From: Colivivens sp963645405
GTDB taxonomy: Bacteria > Bacteroidota > Bacteroidia > Bacteroidales > Bacteroidaceae
Assembly (NCBI GenBank): GCA_963645405.1
Contig: CAVISR010000064.1
Location: forward strand, 1-16,122
Direction: 5' to 3'
Length of the DNA stretch: 16,122 bases
This document shows positions 1-7,837 of this stretch, piece by piece. Numbering within the stretch: the first letter of the stretch is position 1; every line of letters starts with the position of its first letter. The notes under the pieces were generated by a model that searched no databases, was not told the origin of the DNA, and worked only from the letters and a program-made list of their open reading frames with translations. A program made the translations under genes and the position numbers.

Positions 1-214
1 GCAAACACCCACACAGTATACAGGCAGAGGACGTTTTGTCTGCATTGTGCAACTTTCTCGTAAGCGAAAGGCACGAAGGACGACGGGTTTATATTCCAGA
101 AAGGGGCTACACAAAACATTCGAACAGCGTTCGCTATGTAGGAGTCAGCAATAATGTTTAGGGTTTTGGGGGTTATGTCAGCCGTCCGGATGGGTGGGCT
201 GAAATGCGAGCTGG

Positions 215-334
215 AATAGGAGTCAGCGCTCTCCGAGCGCATAGACGATAGCGTTCGAACGCAAGTTCGCTATTGTTTTACAACGCACAAACCCGCGCTC
301 GCTTTAACGCTCTCGGAGAGAGCTAGCTCCTATT
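215..334. repeat. Palindromic dispersed element, full copy 1 (120 bp)
   Basis: The element begins AATAGGAG and ends CTCCTATT, and its outer 23 bp form an imperfect terminal inverted repeat with about three mismatches. Inside, in order, are a hairpin GCGCTC-TCC-GAGCGC (226-240), a perfect palindrome GCGTTCGAACGC, a linker, and a hairpin GCTCTC-GGA-GAGAGC (309-323). A second full copy of nearly the same length lies at 15909-16026 in the same orientation. There is no coding capacity. It resembles a MITE or REP-like mobile palindrome, but I do not recognise a named family and see no clear target-site duplication. Confidence 0.75.
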
Positions 335-361
335 ACAATGCACTCGGCAATGCTCGTAAAT

Positions 362-419
362 GTTTTACAACGCACGAGCCCACGCTCGCTTTAACGCTCT
401 CGGAGAGAGCTAGCTCCTA
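362..419. repeat. Palindromic element, right-half copy
   Basis: This 58-bp stretch matches 275-332 with only a few differences, from GTTTTACAACGCAC to GCTAGCTCCTA. It keeps the hairpin GCTCTC-GGA-GAGAGC but lacks the left terminal hairpin of the full element. It lies 30 bp after copy 1 in the same orientation, so it may come from a local duplication or a truncated insertion. Confidence 0.75.
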
Positions 420-518
420 ACGCTAATGCTTTCGTCTGACGCTTGTGCTCTTATCTTTCATTTCTTATTTCACATGCCGCATGGCGGTTTATTTGCTGCG
501 CAGCAGCAGCAGGTTTAT

Positions 519-657
519 CGCCCGAGGCGGTTCGTGGTGGCGCAGCCACTGACGATGTGGTTATGGTGCTGGTGTGGTGAGCTTGCTCACCTAAGCCAGC
601 GGCAGAAGCACAACGGCGTGAGCACGAAGTGCGAACGAACCGTCTCGGGTGTTTTTT
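519..657 (+). other. Strongly folded multibranch inverted-repeat element ending in T6
   Basis: Arms 519-534 and 636-651 can pair over 16 bp with two G-T pairs and no mismatch. Inside are three hairpins: GTGGC-GCA-GCCAC (537-549); GGTGAGC-TT-GCTCACC (576-591), extended by GCTGG/CCAGC (568-572 / 596-600); and GCAC-GAA-GTGC (622-632). Six T follow the outer stem directly (652-657). This could be a structured RNA with a built-in terminator read on the plus strand, or a folded mobile DNA element. No promoter of the usual kind is obvious just upstream, so transcription is unproven. Confidence 0.5.
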
Positions 658-676
658 AGGTTTTTGTTTCTTATAA

Positions 677-761
677 CACTCGAGCGCAGCTCGCACATTG
701 TTATATATACAACGCACAAGCCCACGCTCGCTTTAACGCGTTCGGAGAACGCTAGCTCCTA
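677..761. repeat. Palindromic element, left-truncated copy abutting ribE
   Basis: This copy contains the internal palindrome (CTCGAG core), the ACAACGCAC linker and the right hairpin, here GCGTTC-GGA-GAACGC (738-752), but no left terminal hairpin. The stem sequence differs from copies 1 and 2 on both sides, so pairing is kept. It ends 4 bp from the ribE stop codon. The hairpin would therefore be the first structure formed in a transcript reading out of ribE and may act as a 3' end or stability element. Confidence 0.7.
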
Positions 762-765
762 GCAA

Positions 766-1374
766 TCAATCCTTGAACAACACGCTGTACTGGCTGATGT
801 ACTTGCCGATGATGTCGAACTCGAGGTTTACTCTTGTACCGACCTTGATGGAATGGAAATTGGTGTTGTCGTAAGTGTAGGGAATGATATTGACCTGGAA
901 GGTGTCACGGGTGGGATTGCAGACGGTGAGGCTGACTCCATTGACGGACACTGAGCCTTTGTCGACTGTGATATATCCGCGGCGTGCCATCTCCTTGTCG
1001 TACTTGTACTTGAACGTGTAGGTCCAACTGCCCTGGGCATCTTCCACGGCTGTGCAGACCGCTGTATCGTCCACGTGTCCCTGCACGATATGTCCGTCAA
1101 GGCGTCCGTTCATCATCATGCTGCGCTCCACATTCACTTCGTCGCCCACCTGCAGGTCGCCCAGGTTGCTGCGGTCGAGTGTTTCCTTCATTGCAGTGAC
1201 GGTGTAGGTGCCGTTCTCAATCTTCACAACTGTGAGACAAACCCCATTGTGCGAAACACTCTGGTCAATTTTGAGTTCATCCACAAACGAGCATTTGAGG
1301 GTGAAATGAACATTCTCCAACTCCTTGCGTATTGCAACAACTGTTGCACATTCTTCTACTATTCCTGAAAACAT
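766..1374 (-). CDS. ribE: Riboflavin synthase, alpha subunit type
   Basis: This enzyme forms riboflavin from two molecules of 6,7-dimethyl-8-ribityllumazine, the last step of vitamin B2 synthesis in the cytoplasm. The 202-residue length is normal for the family. Two lumazine-binding repeats are visible: an N-terminal one opening MFSGIVE with NGVCLTV at 43-49 (C47 is at the position of the conserved cysteine), and a second one centred on GHIVQGHVDD (94-103) with NGVSLTV at 145-151 and IIPYT at 163-167. The ATG at 1374 gives the standard family start. It is transcribed alone from a promoter that faces the next gene. No FMN riboswitch is apparent in its leader of about 65 nt. Its stop codon is 4 bp from a repeat element. 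Confidence 0.96.
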   Translation of the reverse strand: MFSGIVEECATVVAIRKELENVHFTLKCSFVDELKIDQSVSHNGVCLTVVKIENGTYTVTAMKETLDRSNLGDLQVGDEVNVERSMMMNGRLDGHIVQGHVDDTAVCTAVEDAQGSWTYTFKYKYDKEMARRGYITVDKGSVSVNGVSLTVCNPTRDTFQVNIIPYTYDNTNFHSIKVGTRVNLEFDIIGKYISQYSVLFKD

Positions 1375-1445
1375 AATATGTGTACATTAATTGATTATTG
1401 TCATGTGTATAAACCGAATCAAGGACCAAGTCCCGTTTCTGTGTG

Positions 1446-1474
1446 CAAAGATAACGATTTAATGGAGACCAAAA
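1446..1474 (-). promoter_or_regulatory. Bacteroidetes-type promoter of ribE
   Basis: On the minus strand TATCTTTG (1453-1446) fits the -7 consensus TAnnTTTG. A TTTTG lies 16 nt upstream (1474-1470), slightly closer than usual for the -33 element. Transcription would start near 1440, leaving a leader of about 65 nt that contains a small GGAC-TTG-GTCC hairpin. Confidence 0.6.
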
Positions 1475-1496
1475 GCCGTAGTAGACCATTTTTTTG

Positions 1497-1504
1497 TATT
1501 TTTG
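1497..1504 (+). promoter_or_regulatory. -7 box of the cysteine desulfidase/glycosyltransferase operon
   Basis: TATTTTTG at 1497-1504 fits TAnnTTTG. A possible TTG start at 1502 lies inside this box, so it cannot be translated from this promoter. This supports the ATG at 1523 as the true start. Predicted transcription begins around 1510, giving a leader of about a dozen bases. No clear -33 TTTG is seen. Confidence 0.55.
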
Positions 1505-1522
1505 CAAGTGAAAGTTGATACT

Positions 1523-2812
1523 ATGAACAAGGAAGAAAGAGACAGAATCATAAAACTCATCAAGAGTGAGGTAGTTCCTGCTGTCGGATGTACCGAGCCG
1601 ATAGCCGTGGCATTGTGTGTGGCAAAAGCCAAGGAAACACTGGGAGAAATTCCCGAAAAGATTGACGTGGAACTGAGTGCGAACATCCTGAAGAATGCAA
1701 TGGGTGTTGGCATTCCGAACACAGGAATGATTGGTCTGCCGATAGCCATAGCGCTGGGCGTCATCTGCGGAAAGTCGGAATACAACCTGGAGGTGCTGAA
1801 GGATGTGGAGAAAGAATATGTGGAGCAAGGAAAGGCGTATATCTCTGAAAACAGAATCGCAATACGGCTGAAGGACAACATCACCGAGAAACTCTATATT
1901 GAGGTGACTGCAACCGACAAGGACGGGAACACTGCCCATGCCATCATCAGCGGCGGACACACCGATTTCGTGAAGGTGGACAGGAACGGCGAGACCCTGT
2001 TTGAGAAGAAGGCTGACGGTGAACAGGACGACGACTCGTGCGATGACAGTTGGCTCTCGCTGCACAAGGTCTACGACTTTGCCACCACTGCCCCACTGGA
2101 TGAAATCAGTTTCATCAACGAAGCCCGCACCCTCAACGAAGCAGCAGCGGAGAAGTCACTGCACGAGAACTACGGACACATGCTGGGCAAGACCCTCACC
2201 CGTCCGCTCGGACGAGGCATCATGGGCGACACCATCTTCTCCCACATCATATCGGCAACGGCTTGCGCCTGCGATGCGCGTATGGCTGGAGCAATGATTC
2301 CGGTGATGAGCAACTCGGGCAGTGGAAACCAGGGAATATGTGCCACACTGCCAGTGGTGAAGTTTGCCGAGGAGAACCACAACACCGAGGAGGAACTGAC
2401 AAGGGCTCTTGTCATGAGCCATCTCACTGCAATCTACATGAAACAAAGTCTCGGCAAACTGTCGGCTCTCTGCGGATGCGTGGTGGCATCAACTGGCAGC
2501 AGCGTAGGCATAACATATCTGATGGGCGGAACATTCAAGGAAATCACAGCTGCAGTGAAGAACATGATTGCCAACCTGAGTGGAATGATTTGCGACGGAG
2601 CAAAACCAAGCTGTGTGCTCAAGCTCACCAGCGGAGTGTCGACCGCAGTGCTCTCGGCAATGCTTGCAGTAAGTGGCGAATGTGTGGAAAGCACCGAGGG
2701 AATAATCGATGAGGATGTGGACAAGAGTATCCACAACCTTACCAAGATTGGCAAGGACGCCATGAACGAGACCGACCGCTGTGTGATGGACATCATGACG
2801 CACAAATCCTAA
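1523..2812 (+). CDS. L-cysteine desulfidase / serine dehydratase-alpha-like family (UPF0597, YhaM/CyuA type)
   Basis: The family contains oxygen-sensitive [4Fe-4S] lyases that break L-cysteine into pyruvate, ammonia and sulfide; some members are annotated as serine dehydratase alpha-like. The 429-residue protein has the family signature VGCTEP at 21-26, SNSGSGNQG at 263-271 and GMICDGAKPSC at 354-364. C23, C317, C357 and C364 are well placed as the catalytic and cluster cysteines, and the 40- and 7-residue spacings fit the family as I recall it. An acidic, cysteine-containing insert (ADGEQDDDSCDD, about 164-175) lies in the middle. ATG 1523 is chosen because an earlier TTG at 1502 lies within the promoter. 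It is followed after 21 bp by a glycosyltransferase, probably co-transcribed though functionally unrelated. The exact substrate is unproven. Confidence 0.87.
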   Translation: MNKEERDRIIKLIKSEVVPAVGCTEPIAVALCVAKAKETLGEIPEKIDVELSANILKNAMGVGIPNTGMIGLPIAIALGVICGKSEYNLEVLKDVEKEYVEQGKAYISENRIAIRLKDNITEKLYIEVTATDKDGNTAHAIISGGHTDFVKVDRNGETLFEKKADGEQDDDSCDDSWLSLHKVYDFATTAPLDEISFINEARTLNEAAAEKSLHENYGHMLGKTLTRPLGRGIMGDTIFSHIISATACACDARMAGAMIPVMSNSGSGNQGICATLPVVKFAEENHNTEEELTRALVMSHLTAIYMKQSLGKLSALCGCVVASTGSSVGITYLMGGTFKEITAAVKNMIANLSGMICDGAKPSCVLKLTSGVSTAVLSAMLAVSGECVESTEGIIDEDVDKSIHNLTKIGKDAMNETDRCVMDIMTHKS

Positions 2813-2833
2813 CAACTCCACACTGCCACGGAA

Positions 2834-3937
2834 ATGAAGATACTGCTGATTGGAGAATACAGCAATGTGCACTGGACTCTGTCGGAGGGACTGAAAGCCC
2901 TGGGACATGAGGTATGTGTGGTGAGCGACGGCGATGCATGGAAAGGCTACAAGCGCGACATCAATCTGAAGCGAGAATCCACGGGAATAGTCGACAGCGT
3001 CAGATACTACATGAAGATCCTGCGCCTGATGCCGCAACTGAAAGGGTTCGACATTGTGCAACTCATCAATCCCATGTTCTTCGAACTGCGTGCAGGCAAA
3101 CTGGAGGCATTCTACCGCCAACTGCGGAGGAACAACAGGAAGGTGGTGCTCGGAGCATTCGGCATGGACTATTACTATGTGAACACATGCCTCGACTGCA
3201 AGACCTTCCGCTATTCCGACTTCAACTTCGGCAAGCACCAAAGGACAGAGGAATCATTCAACCAGCATTTCATGGACGAATGGCTAGGCGAAAAGAAGGC
3301 GCTCAACATGAGGATTGCCAACGACTGTGATGCCATCGTGACCGGACTGTGCGAGTACGACATGTGCTACCGCCAGGTGTTTCCCGACAAAACCACATTC
3401 ATTCCGTTCCCGATAAAGCCAGCACCGCAGAAAGAGGTTGAACCATTCATCAACCGCCCGCTGAGAATATTCATAGGCATACAGAAAACCCGGTCGGCAT
3501 ACAAGGGAACAGACATCATGCTCCGCGCCCTGGAACTGGTGAAGGAGAAACATCCCGAGAAGATGGAAATAGTGAAGGTGGAATCTGTGCCGTTCGAGCA
3601 ATACCGGCAGATGATGGATTCGAGCGACGTCATCATCGACCAACTCTACAGTTACACTCCTGCAATGAACGCGCTGCAGGCCATGTCGCAAGGACTGATT
3701 GTAGTTGGCGGAGCAGAACCCGAGAACTACAGGATTCTGGGAGAGGAGCAACTGCATCCGATAATCAACGTAAAACCTGAGGAGGAAGACTGTTTCAACA
3801 AGATTGAGCATCTTGTACTGCATCCGGAACTGGTTCCGCAACTGAAGCGCGACAGCATTGAATACATCAATCGCCATCACGATTATCTGAAGGTTGCTAA
3901 AAGATATTCTGATTTATACAGTCAACTACTTGCCTGA
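2834..3937 (+). CDS. Glycosyltransferase, GT-B fold (GT4-like)
   Basis: A 367-residue protein without signal peptide, likely a cytoplasmic or membrane-associated glycosyltransferase for a surface glycan. The N-terminus MKILLIGEYSNVHWTLSEG is a typical GT-B nucleotide-fold start with a bound-loop glycine. A middle segment (IFIGIQKTRSAYKGTDIM, about 214-231) resembles the start of the donor-binding domain of GT4 enzymes. The C-terminal NALQAMSQGLIVVGG (about 276-290) matches the E-x7-E loop region, although the usual first Glu appears replaced. Sugar donor and acceptor cannot be assigned. It lies 21 bp after the desulfidase, and its last 41 bp overlap the convergent aminotransferase gene antisense. 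An aminotransferase that could supply an amino sugar is thus adjacent but not co-directional. Confidence 0.8.
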   Translation: MKILLIGEYSNVHWTLSEGLKALGHEVCVVSDGDAWKGYKRDINLKRESTGIVDSVRYYMKILRLMPQLKGFDIVQLINPMFFELRAGKLEAFYRQLRRNNRKVVLGAFGMDYYYVNTCLDCKTFRYSDFNFGKHQRTEESFNQHFMDEWLGEKKALNMRIANDCDAIVTGLCEYDMCYRQVFPDKTTFIPFPIKPAPQKEVEPFINRPLRIFIGIQKTRSAYKGTDIMLRALELVKEKHPEKMEIVKVESVPFEQYRQMMDSSDVIIDQLYSYTPAMNALQAMSQGLIVVGGAEPENYRILGEEQLHPIINVKPEEEDCFNKIEHLVLHPELVPQLKRDSIEYINRHHDYLKVAKRYSDLYSQLLA

Positions 3938-5033
3938 CTTCCTCATCGGTCATCACTGGACTCAACGGCAGACTGAGTTCTTCGTCGGACCAGCGTTCGG
4001 CAACGGGCAGTTGCAAGGCTGAACATTCGGAGTAAGCCTTCTGCTTGTGTATCGGTGTAGGATAATGGATGAGGCACTCCACACCTTGCTCAAGCAACGA
4101 GTCCTTCAGTTGGTTGCGGTTGTGGCATCTGATGGCATAGATGTGATACACATGGCTGCTGTCAGTGATGTCGGGCAAGAGCTGCACTGCAGGATTGCTG
4201 ATGTGGGTGGAATAATAGTGTGCTATTTCCATTCTCCGTCTGTTGTCCTTGTCCAACCGTCCCAATTTCACTCTCAAGACTGCTGCCTGCACTTCATCAA
4301 GCCGGCTGTTGAACCCTATGCGGTCGTGCACATACTTGCTAGTCTGTCCGTAGTTGGTGATGGACCTGACAACGGTTGCAAGTTCTGCATCATTGGTGGT
4401 AACAGCACCGCCATCGCCCAAGCAACCGAGATTCTTTGCGGGATAGAAACTGAATGCAGCCGCATCGCCTATGTTGCCTGCACGCATTCCAAAGAGACTC
4501 CACAATTCCTGTCCGCCACCTGAATAATGGAAAGCGCCATGAGCCTGGCACGCATCCTCAAGCACTTTCAATCCATGTTTCCGGGCAATCTTATTGATTT
4601 GGTCCATCCTGCACATCAGCCCATAGAGATGGACGGGAATGATGGCACGGGTCCGTGGAGTAATCAATGACTCCAACTGGGTTTCGTCGATTGTCGGCAC
4701 ATCAACATGAGGCTCGCAAAACACCGGACGCAAGCCGATGCGCGATACAGCCAGTGCTGTGGCAATGTATGTGTTGGCAGGAAGGACTACCTCATCATTG
4801 TCTGCCCAACCATACATCTGTTTCCATGCAAGCAAAACGGCAGTCAGCGCATCCAGCCCATTACCTACACCCACGCAGTATCTTGCGCCGACATAGTCCG
4901 CATATTCGCGTTCGAATGCCTCGACCTCCTTGCCCTTGACAAACCAGCCGGAATGAAGCACGCCATTGGCTGCATTATACAAATCGTTGCCAAACGAATC
5001 GTTTACCCGTTTCAAATCATAGTAATGTATCAT
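3897..5033 (-). CDS. DegT/DnrJ/EryC1/StrS-family PLP aminotransferase (sugar aminotransferase)
   Basis: This family transfers an amino group, usually from glutamate, to a nucleotide-linked keto sugar, giving amino-deoxy sugars for O-antigen, capsule or glycoprotein glycans. The 378-residue length is typical. Visible motifs are GNGLDAL (57-63, phosphate binding), PANTYIAT (85-92), EDACQAHGA (159-167, with D160 contacting the PLP ring) and FSFYPAKNLGCLGDGGAV (194-211), with K200 as the PLP lysine. The closest family type I would suggest is FdtB-like 3-amino-dideoxyhexose transaminases, but substrate assignment is inference. Start ATG 5033 gives the normal MIHYYDLKRVN opening. It lies 61 bp downstream of the large MG2-like gene on the same strand and may be read through from it. 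Its 3' end overlaps the glycosyltransferase gene. Confidence 0.9.
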   Translation of the reverse strand: MIHYYDLKRVNDSFGNDLYNAANGVLHSGWFVKGKEVEAFEREYADYVGARYCVGVGNGLDALTAVLLAWKQMYGWADNDEVVLPANTYIATALAVSRIGLRPVFCEPHVDVPTIDETQLESLITPRTRAIIPVHLYGLMCRMDQINKIARKHGLKVLEDACQAHGAFHYSGGGQELWSLFGMRAGNIGDAAAFSFYPAKNLGCLGDGGAVTTNDAELATVVRSITNYGQTSKYVHDRIGFNSRLDEVQAAVLRVKLGRLDKDNRRRMEIAHYYSTHISNPAVQLLPDITDSSHVYHIYAIRCHNRNQLKDSLLEQGVECLIHYPTPIHKQKAYSECSALQLPVAERWSDEELSLPLSPVMTDEEVRQVVDCINQNIF

Positions 5034-5094
5034 GCTCTCTGTCGCTTTTACCTATTATATACTTATGAGATATACCTCTCTGTTGCCTTGCCGA

Positions 5095-7788
5095 CTACTC
5101 ACTGATGAGATATTTGCCTTCAGGAGTAACGCCCTCGGCAGAGATGAACAATTGTTTTGCGCTCGAATTGTTGTAGAACTCAATGTGCGCCTTACCGCTG
5201 GCATCTGTCTTCACGTTGGCATCCCAGTAGAGTGTGCGGCGGAAATCCTCGGTAGGAGGCATCACGCTGTAGTCCTCCATCTCGAACTTCGTGGGTTTGT
5301 TGTAACCGGAGAAGTGTGATTTCCTCACGCCTTTCGCTTTTGAATAGAAGAGCGGATGGGTGTACACAAATGCCACGACGGGATTGAGTGTATAGATGTC
5401 GGATGACTCGATGTACTGATAGAGCACGCTCAAATCTTCGGTGAAGAACACCGATTTCACTTCATCGAGGAACTGTGGGCGCTCAATCACACCCGTGTTG
5501 TTGTTTGTGCGCGAGAAGTTGAACTTAGTGGGATGGAAATTGGTGATTGTGCAGAACATGTTGTTCACAATCCACACAATCGGACGGCGGTCGTAGGTCA
5601 GTCCGTCGTCATAACAGATGATTGGTTTGTTTTCTGTCGTATTGTAGATTTCTTCCTTCTGTATGTCGGACTCGATGCGATATATCTTGCCCTCTTCCTC
5701 TTCGGTCACTCCTCCGGTGGTTGCCTTCACATACACCATGTCCTCGAGTTTCGGATTTGCCTTTCCGTCGACAAGGCTGTTCTTGCTCTTCAACCAATCG
5801 TCGAACGTAGGTATTGACTCTCCCCTGTCGGCTATCTGGTCGGCATAGATATCGCAGTCGTAGTAGACGGATGCCACCTTCTGTGCCTCGTCCTCGTCGA
5901 ACCATGTCACGTGTTCATCGCCAAGGATGCGTCGGGTGCGGATTTTAATGGTTGGGAGCACATGCACCTTCTGTGTTATGCTCACGAACTCCTCGTTGTC
6001 GTCATCGTCGACCTTAGTCTTGAAAAAATTGCTCTCTGCAGTCGGCAGTGTCCGCATCTCGTAAGGGGAAAGCATTCGCTTGGCTGGAGAGAAATTGCGG
6101 TCGATACTTACCACACAGTTCTTTGCCTCACCTTCCTGCTTCGACACAATCTGCACCGACCAGTCGCCATAGCAATCAGGCAACTGGAATGAGTAGCGGC
6201 CCACGCTGTCGGTCTTTGCCTTGCCCGACATCGACTCACCGCTTCTGTTGTAGAGATATGCAGTGAGGTCAATCTCGGGCATTGCCAACTTGGTGCGGTT
6301 CTGCACCTTTCCAAACATATAAAGCCCGTCTTCCACCGGCTCTACCCTATCCAGTTTCCTCAATCCAGCCATGAGAGTCCAGTCGTAGCGGCGCCATCCC
6401 TGGGTGAGCATCAGCAAGTCGGCAGCACGGCGATGGGTTGCATCGTCTGCCTCGAAATAATAGTCGGGCGAATCGATGTAACCGCTCACATCGCTCGACA
6501 GCAGCAACCAGGTCTTCATGTTGCCTTCATGACCGTTCACCACTGTTGCCGCATCCATTGCTGAGAAGGAGACTGACGAGTTCGGTGCAGTCTGTATATT
6601 CATTGAGATTGTTCCGCATGGCGAAAGGTATCTCTGTTCGGTTGTCACATAAATGCTGTCGGACTCTTTTGCCTGCGGACAGATGAAGAACAGTCTTTCG
6701 GAAAGTATCTGACCGCTTGAGTTGAACACAGTCAATTGGTTCACTCCCTCCGGCATCTTGGATTTGTCGAACTGCATGATGAGTGCAGGCTCAGCAACCA
6801 TTGTGTCGCACTGCACAATCGTTCCGTTGTGGATGATGGCATAACCGAGCAGGCATCCCTGCAACGATGCGGAACTGCGCAGCGTGGCTTCTATCACGTC
6901 GTCGTCCATCATGTTGAGCACCATCGTGCAGCCTTCGTCCTTTGCTTCGGGAAGTTCATATTCCTTGTCCTTGCCGTTGGCATTGGGTATCTGGATGTAT
7001 TTGGCATTACTGTTTCCCGGTACTTCAAACACTCCACGTCCGGTTTCGTCGGTCTCGATGTCGGCAATCTTCTGCTTGTTCTCGTTGAGCAATGCACCGC
7101 TCAACTGTCTGCGGAATCCTTTCTCGTCAGTCACCACAAAAGCGACTCTGCCCGTAAGTCCCTTCACCCGGTCGCCTCCTTCCGGATAGAACTTCACGCT
7201 CTTGAGATTCAGTGCGGTGGTTGACTCCACTGTCTTGCCGTCCTCGTCCACTCGCATATTGGGCAGACGATGGCGCGAACTTACTTTGTCCAACTGTGGT
7301 TTCGAATAATCGCCCTCAGTCTTCGGCTTGTCGAAAATCGGGAATACGCGGGAGAATGCAGCAGGAGTACCCCAGTTGGTCATGTATCGGGTAAACGCAC
7401 GGACTTCGTAGAATCCGCTCACACCAATGATGCTGTCGAGCAGGATGTCGCCTTCAGCCTCACCGTTCTCCACTTTCAGTGTGCGGCGCTCACACACGTC
7501 GCCAATCGGATTTACCAGTTCCACGTAGAGTACCTTACTGATGTTCGACTTGCTGGATTTGTCCATTCGGGTCAAGTAAGCCTTGAAACGGATTGTCTCC
7601 CCACGGAAATAACCGGTGTTGTCGAAGTGCAGATACACCTTTTCTTGGGGTGCTGCCTGATTGAAGAGCATTGCACGCTGCAGGTAGCCAAGTATTCTGT
7701 TTAGGTTCTGGTCTTCGGACAAGGCTTGCGCCATCGACTGACTGACGGCAGCGGAAACCAGCAAGATGACAAGGAGGATTCGTTTCAT
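5095..7788 (-). CDS. Large secreted MG2/alpha-2-macroglobulin-like protein of Bacteroidetes
   Basis: An 897-residue exported protein. Residues 1-20 (MKRILLVILLVSAAVSQSMA) form a signal peptide with a likely cleavage after QSMA or AQA; no lipobox cysteine is seen, so it is probably periplasmic or associated with the outer membrane. Residues about 48-150 (EKVYLHFDNTGYFRGETIRF and following) match the MG2-like start shared by many Bacteroidetes surface proteins. Around 505-560 (GKVQNRTKL...YSFQLPD) lies a carboxypeptidase-regulatory/Ig-like beta domain. The C-terminus (NVKTDASGKAHIEFYNN) is another beta-sandwich of the kind seen in this group. Its role is unknown; relatives are often annotated as TonB-receptor-related or MG2-domain proteins. 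No thioester motif or clear TonB plug is visible. An unusual tandem array occupies its upstream region. Confidence 0.8.
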   Translation of the reverse strand: MKRILLVILLVSAAVSQSMAQALSEDQNLNRILGYLQRAMLFNQAAPQEKVYLHFDNTGYFRGETIRFKAYLTRMDKSSKSNISKVLYVELVNPIGDVCERRTLKVENGEAEGDILLDSIIGVSGFYEVRAFTRYMTNWGTPAAFSRVFPIFDKPKTEGDYSKPQLDKVSSRHRLPNMRVDEDGKTVESTTALNLKSVKFYPEGGDRVKGLTGRVAFVVTDEKGFRRQLSGALLNENKQKIADIETDETGRGVFEVPGNSNAKYIQIPNANGKDKEYELPEAKDEGCTMVLNMMDDDVIEATLRSSASLQGCLLGYAIIHNGTIVQCDTMVAEPALIMQFDKSKMPEGVNQLTVFNSSGQILSERLFFICPQAKESDSIYVTTEQRYLSPCGTISMNIQTAPNSSVSFSAMDAATVVNGHEGNMKTWLLLSSDVSGYIDSPDYYFEADDATHRRAADLLMLTQGWRRYDWTLMAGLRKLDRVEPVEDGLYMFGKVQNRTKLAMPEIDLTAYLYNRSGESMSGKAKTDSVGRYSFQLPDCYGDWSVQIVSKQEGEAKNCVVSIDRNFSPAKRMLSPYEMRTLPTAESNFFKTKVDDDDNEEFVSITQKVHVLPTIKIRTRRILGDEHVTWFDEDEAQKVASVYYDCDIYADQIADRGESIPTFDDWLKSKNSLVDGKANPKLEDMVYVKATTGGVTEEEEGKIYRIESDIQKEEIYNTTENKPIICYDDGLTYDRRPIVWIVNNMFCTITNFHPTKFNFSRTNNNTGVIERPQFLDEVKSVFFTEDLSVLYQYIESSDIYTLNPVVAFVYTHPLFYSKAKGVRKSHFSGYNKPTKFEMEDYSVMPPTEDFRRTLYWDANVKTDASGKAHIEFYNNSSAKQLFISAEGVTPEGKYLISE

Positions 7789-7837
7789 GATGTTCGTGTA
7801 GTTTTGATATCTGTAAATTGTTGTTCTCTAATATACT

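Larger units (their letters stand above)
1..765. other. Gene-free repeat-rich region downstream of ribE
   Basis: I see no convincing protein gene here. The short open frames have low-complexity or unlikely compositions and cross strong hairpins. The region holds a small hairpin at 47-74 (GTGC, CTTTC / GAAAG, GCAC arms), a degenerate repeat fragment at 113-155, one full and two partial copies of a palindromic repeat (215-334, 362-419, 677-761), and a large folded element at 519-657. A minus-strand frame opening with ATG at 45 runs off the left edge, but only 15 codons are visible, so it is not called. Confidence 0.6.

Noticed and set aside
426..659. 77-codon open frame on the plus strand
   Set aside because: It coincides with the folded inverted-repeat element at 519-657 and has no recognisable family; the structure explains the sequence better.
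1375..1445. FMN riboswitch in the ribE leader
   Set aside because: The leader is only about 65 nt, A/T-rich and lacks the conserved RFN element helices.
1277..2065. 262-codon open frame on the minus strand
   Set aside because: It runs across the divergent promoter region and overlaps both ribE and the desulfidase gene; its composition is not protein-like.
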